Shown here: positions 62,029 to 64,000 of the stretch, piece after piece
Layout of the letters: each line of letters opens with the position of its first letter
Numbering within the stretch: position 1 is the first letter of the stretch
NCBI GenBank assembly: GCA_005239175.1
Contig: ML241294.1
Location: 62,001 to 126,000, forward strand
Origin: a halophilic archaeon SHRA6
GTDB lineage: Archaea; Halobacteriota; Halobacteria; Halobacteriales; Haloferacaceae
Direction: 5' to 3'
DNA length: 64,000 nucleotides
The notes under the pieces: generated by a model
Database searches by the model: none
The model's input: only the letters and a program-made list of their open reading frames with translations
What the model was told of the DNA's origin: nothing
Position numbers and translations under genes: made by a program

Positions 62029-64000
62029 TCACCACGAGACGTCGAGAAACGCAAACAGAAACGCCCACTGTTCTGCCTGCTCGGTGACGATCATCGACCG
62101 CGACTTGCCAGTTCCGTGGCCGGTGTCAGTTCGGACCCGGAGCGCGATCGGATCTTCGCCGGTCGTTTCTGCCTGGAGCCGCGCGGTCATCTTCCGCGCA
62201 TGAGCCGGGTGAACGCGCGTATCTCCCTCGGCAGTCGCAATGAGCGTCGCTGGATAGTCAGCCGGTTCGACGTTGTGGTACGGCGAGTACTCCCGCAGGT
62301 ATTCGAAGTCGTCGGGGTCATCGGGGTTGCCGTACTCGGTTGTCCAGGAGGCACCCAGCAAGAAGGTGTGGAACCGAAGCATGTCCAAAAGTGGCACCTG
62401 ACACAGTACCGCGCCGAACAGATCGGGTCGCTGTGTCATCGCCGCCCCGACCAGGAGGCCGCCGTTTGAGCCACCCGCGATCGCGAGCCGTTCTGAGCGG
62501 GTGTACTGGCGATTGATCAGCCCCTCCGCGACCGCGATGAAATCGTCGAAAACGCGCTGTTTATTCTCGCGGCGGCCAGCCTCGTGCCACGGCTCGCCGT
62601 ACTCACTGCCGCCTCGGAGCGTCGCAAGCACGTACACGCCGCCCGCCTCGAAGAATGGCACCGCAAACCGGTTGAACGACGGCGTACGGTTGACCCGAAA
62701 GCCGCCGTAGCCGCTGAGCAACGTCGGATTGTCTCCGTCGAGAACGAGATCCTCACGATGGACAACGAACGCTGGGATCTCAGTCCCATCAGCGGACGTA
62801 AACCACTCTTGCCGAACGCGAAGCTCGACAGAGACGTCGATGTCGATCGATGCAATTTCGGTGGACTCGCCGTCGTTCAGGTCGTGGAGATACACTGTCG
62901 AGGGGCGATCGAACCCCTGAATTGTGTACGATATCTCTGAACCCTCATCGTCGCCGAGCACCCCGCCAACACTGCTCAGTTCTGGAACAGTCAGATCGCG
63001 ATCGTGTTCTCCCTCAAAATCGAAGACAGACAGCGTGGAGGCCGCATCGACGTGATAGTGCGCGACGAGTCCCGCGGCAGTTGTCGTGACGCCCCGGAGG
63101 ACACCTTCAGACTCCGAAATCGTCTCTGTTGCCGTCGCTGGATCGATCGGTCCCGCGAGCGCGTCTTCGATCGGCACCGAAAGCAGCCGGGATCGGGGCG
63201 CGTCGTGGTCGGTGAGCAAGTAGAGTCGATCGTTGGCTACGTGTGGGGCAAAGCTGTGTTCAGTGTCGGTGATGACAGGCGAGAGATCAAGCGGGTCGGT
63301 CGCGGGATCGGACGCCGAAAGAGCGTACACCTCCGATCGATCCCATCCCTCTGAAAGAGTCACAATGAGCACGTCGTCGTCTGTCGTGACGCCCGGCCAA
63401 GTTGTCTCACCGACGTCCTCGAGAACGACGCGATCGGTTGCCTGGTCGGTCCCCAGGTGGTGATACAGGACGGACTTTTCGAGTTGGCCGCCATCGTCCG
63501 CGTCGGCGGTGCCGGTTGCGACGTAGTAGAACCCCTCATCGGTCCATGCAAGGCTGTGGGTGCGGCCGGTTTCTTCGAGGCGATCGATCTCGTCACCGGT
63601 TTCGACGTCGATCACGTACACGTCGTAGTTCTCCGTGCCGCCGGGGCTGACCCCGTAGGCGAGCCGATCGCCTGTCTCATCTGGAGCGTACCAATCAACC
63701 GAATCCGTCGCCTGTTCGCCCCACGTGTTGGGATCGACGAGCACGCGTGGATCGGCTCCCGGCGCGTCGCGGACGGCGACGACAGCCTGTTCCATCTCGG
63801 CAAGCCGATACCGCTGGAAGTACCGGTCTTCCACGGGATTCAGCGGCCCGAATTCGTCGATCGACGCCAGCGTCTCGAAGCGCCGTTCGAGTCGATCGCG
63901 AACGGGGTGGTCAAGCACCTGATCGGTGTACTCGTTCTGTGCGTCAGTCCACGCGGCGACAGCTTCGTCCTCGTCGGGATCGGCTTCGAGCCAGCGATAC
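62029..64000 (-). CDS. Prolyl oligopeptidase family (S9) peptidase, 5' end missing
   Basis: At least 656 residues are visible and the frame continues past base 64000 with YRWLEADPDEDEAVAAW, the typical S9A N-terminal region. The gene's start therefore lies beyond the edge, and internal GTG 63916-63918 is not the start. Beta-propeller blades occupy the middle. The catalytic domain shows AIAGGSNGGLLVGAAMTQRP (Ser), ATAEGDTRVHPAHARKM (Asp) and RVRTDTGHGTGKS (His). It is probably cytoplasmic and cleaves short peptides after proline or at similar sites. Confidence 0.92.
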   Translation of the reverse strand, partial: YRWLEADPDEDEAVAAWTDAQNEYTDQVLDHPVRDRLERRFETLASIDEFGPLNPVEDRYFQRYRLAEMEQAVVAVRDAPGADPRVLVDPNTWGEQATDSVDWYAPDETGDRLAYGVSPGGTENYDVYVIDVETGDEIDRLEETGRTHSLAWTDEGFYYVATGTADADDGGQLEKSVLYHHLGTDQATDRVVLEDVGETTWPGVTTDDDVLIVTLSEGWDRSEVYALSASDPATDPLDLSPVITDTEHSFAPHVANDRLYLLTDHDAPRSRLLSVPIEDALAGPIDPATATETISESEGVLRGVTTTAAGLVAHYHVDAASTLSVFDFEGEHDRDLTVPELSSVGGVLGDDEGSEISYTIQGFDRPSTVYLHDLNDGESTEIASIDIDVSVELRVRQEWFTSADGTEIPAFVVHREDLVLDGDNPTLLSGYGGFRVNRTPSFNRFAVPFFEAGGVYVLATLRGGSEYGEPWHEAGRRENKQRVFDDFIAVAEGLINRQYTRSERLAIAGGSNGGLLVGAAMTQRPDLFGAVLCQVPLLDMLRFHTFLLGASWTTEYGNPDDPDDFEYLREYSPYHNVEPADYPATLIATAEGDTRVHPAHARKMTARLQAETTGEDPIALRVRTDTGHGTGKSRSMIVTEQAEQWAFLFAFLDVSW

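Noticed and set aside
62029-63918. Taking GTG at 63918 as the start of the prolyl oligopeptidase
   Set aside because: The frame continues upstream to the window edge with the typical YRWLE start region, so the GTG is internal.

Overview
The window is a stretch of a haloarchaeal (class Halobacteria) chromosome. Evidence: very acidic proteins, Tat lipoprotein signals (RR motif, then LAGC/LSGC lipobox), many leaderless genes with a TATA element about 27 bases before the start codon, an elongator tRNA-Met with an intron, an archaeal ribosomal/RNA-polymerase superoperon, GatD, and the archaeal mevalonate route with isopentenyl phosphate kinase. The hexamer CGATCG is greatly over-represented. The species cannot be named from this alone.

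Layout. 1-2064: end of a LivF-type ABC ATPase and a convergent LivK-type binding protein whose two halves are in swapped order (circular permutation). 2292-5282: PLP enzyme of the cystathionine synthase/lyase family, M20 peptidase, GNAT, tRNA-Thr. 5481-6458: two-domain universal stress protein followed by degenerate 40-bp tandem repeats of its own 3' end. 6586-9818: Mrp-type Fe-S carrier, isopentenyl phosphate kinase and mevalonate kinase. 9904-12480: candidate small RNA, pirin, LysE exporter, VOC protein. 12529-13490: toxin-antitoxin-like pair of lower GC. 13583-19813: one leftward superoperon (tRNA-Ser, S13, S4, S11, RpoD, tRNA-Leu, L18e, L13, S9, RpoN, RpoK, enolase, S2). 20002-25376: zinc protein, Gfo/Idh oxidoreductase, small membrane proteins, homoserine kinase, PdxS, HMG-CoA synthase. 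25444-39690: pilin-like surface protein, DUF2150, TatD-like hydrolase, HIT protein, methionine aminopeptidase, isoaspartyl peptidase, isocitrate dehydrogenase, GH16-like lipoprotein, HMG-CoA reductase, PAS histidine kinase, GNAT. 39693-47886: GatD, regulators, DUF1405, phosphoglycerate mutase, a response-regulator/GAF/histidine kinase hybrid. 48031-54176: tRNA-Met, repeats, then a 5.4-kb insertion. 54226-64000: MsrB, carbonic anhydrase with a 40-residue membrane protein, tRNA-Pro, the Cbf5-Cmk-DUF106-Adk cluster, alpha/beta hydrolase and a prolyl oligopeptidase that runs off the right edge.

The most striking region is 48664-54073. It is bounded by IS6-like inverted ends and flanked by an exact 8-bp direct repeat, GGAATTGA. 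Inside are two direct copies of a left-end/right-end pair with no transposase. The left pair encloses a cupredoxin, a winged-helix regulator and two small membrane proteins. The right pair, 654 bp long, encloses only a uspA gene. Between them lies a large Tat lipoprotein gene. It looks like a transposase-less composite transposon built from mobile-insertion-cassette-like units.

Functionally, four mevalonate-pathway genes (HMG-CoA synthase, HMG-CoA reductase, mevalonate kinase, isopentenyl phosphate kinase) lie within 29 kb in three separate units. Short 22-40 bp degenerate tandem repeats recur between genes at six places, two of them starting exactly at a gene's 3' end.
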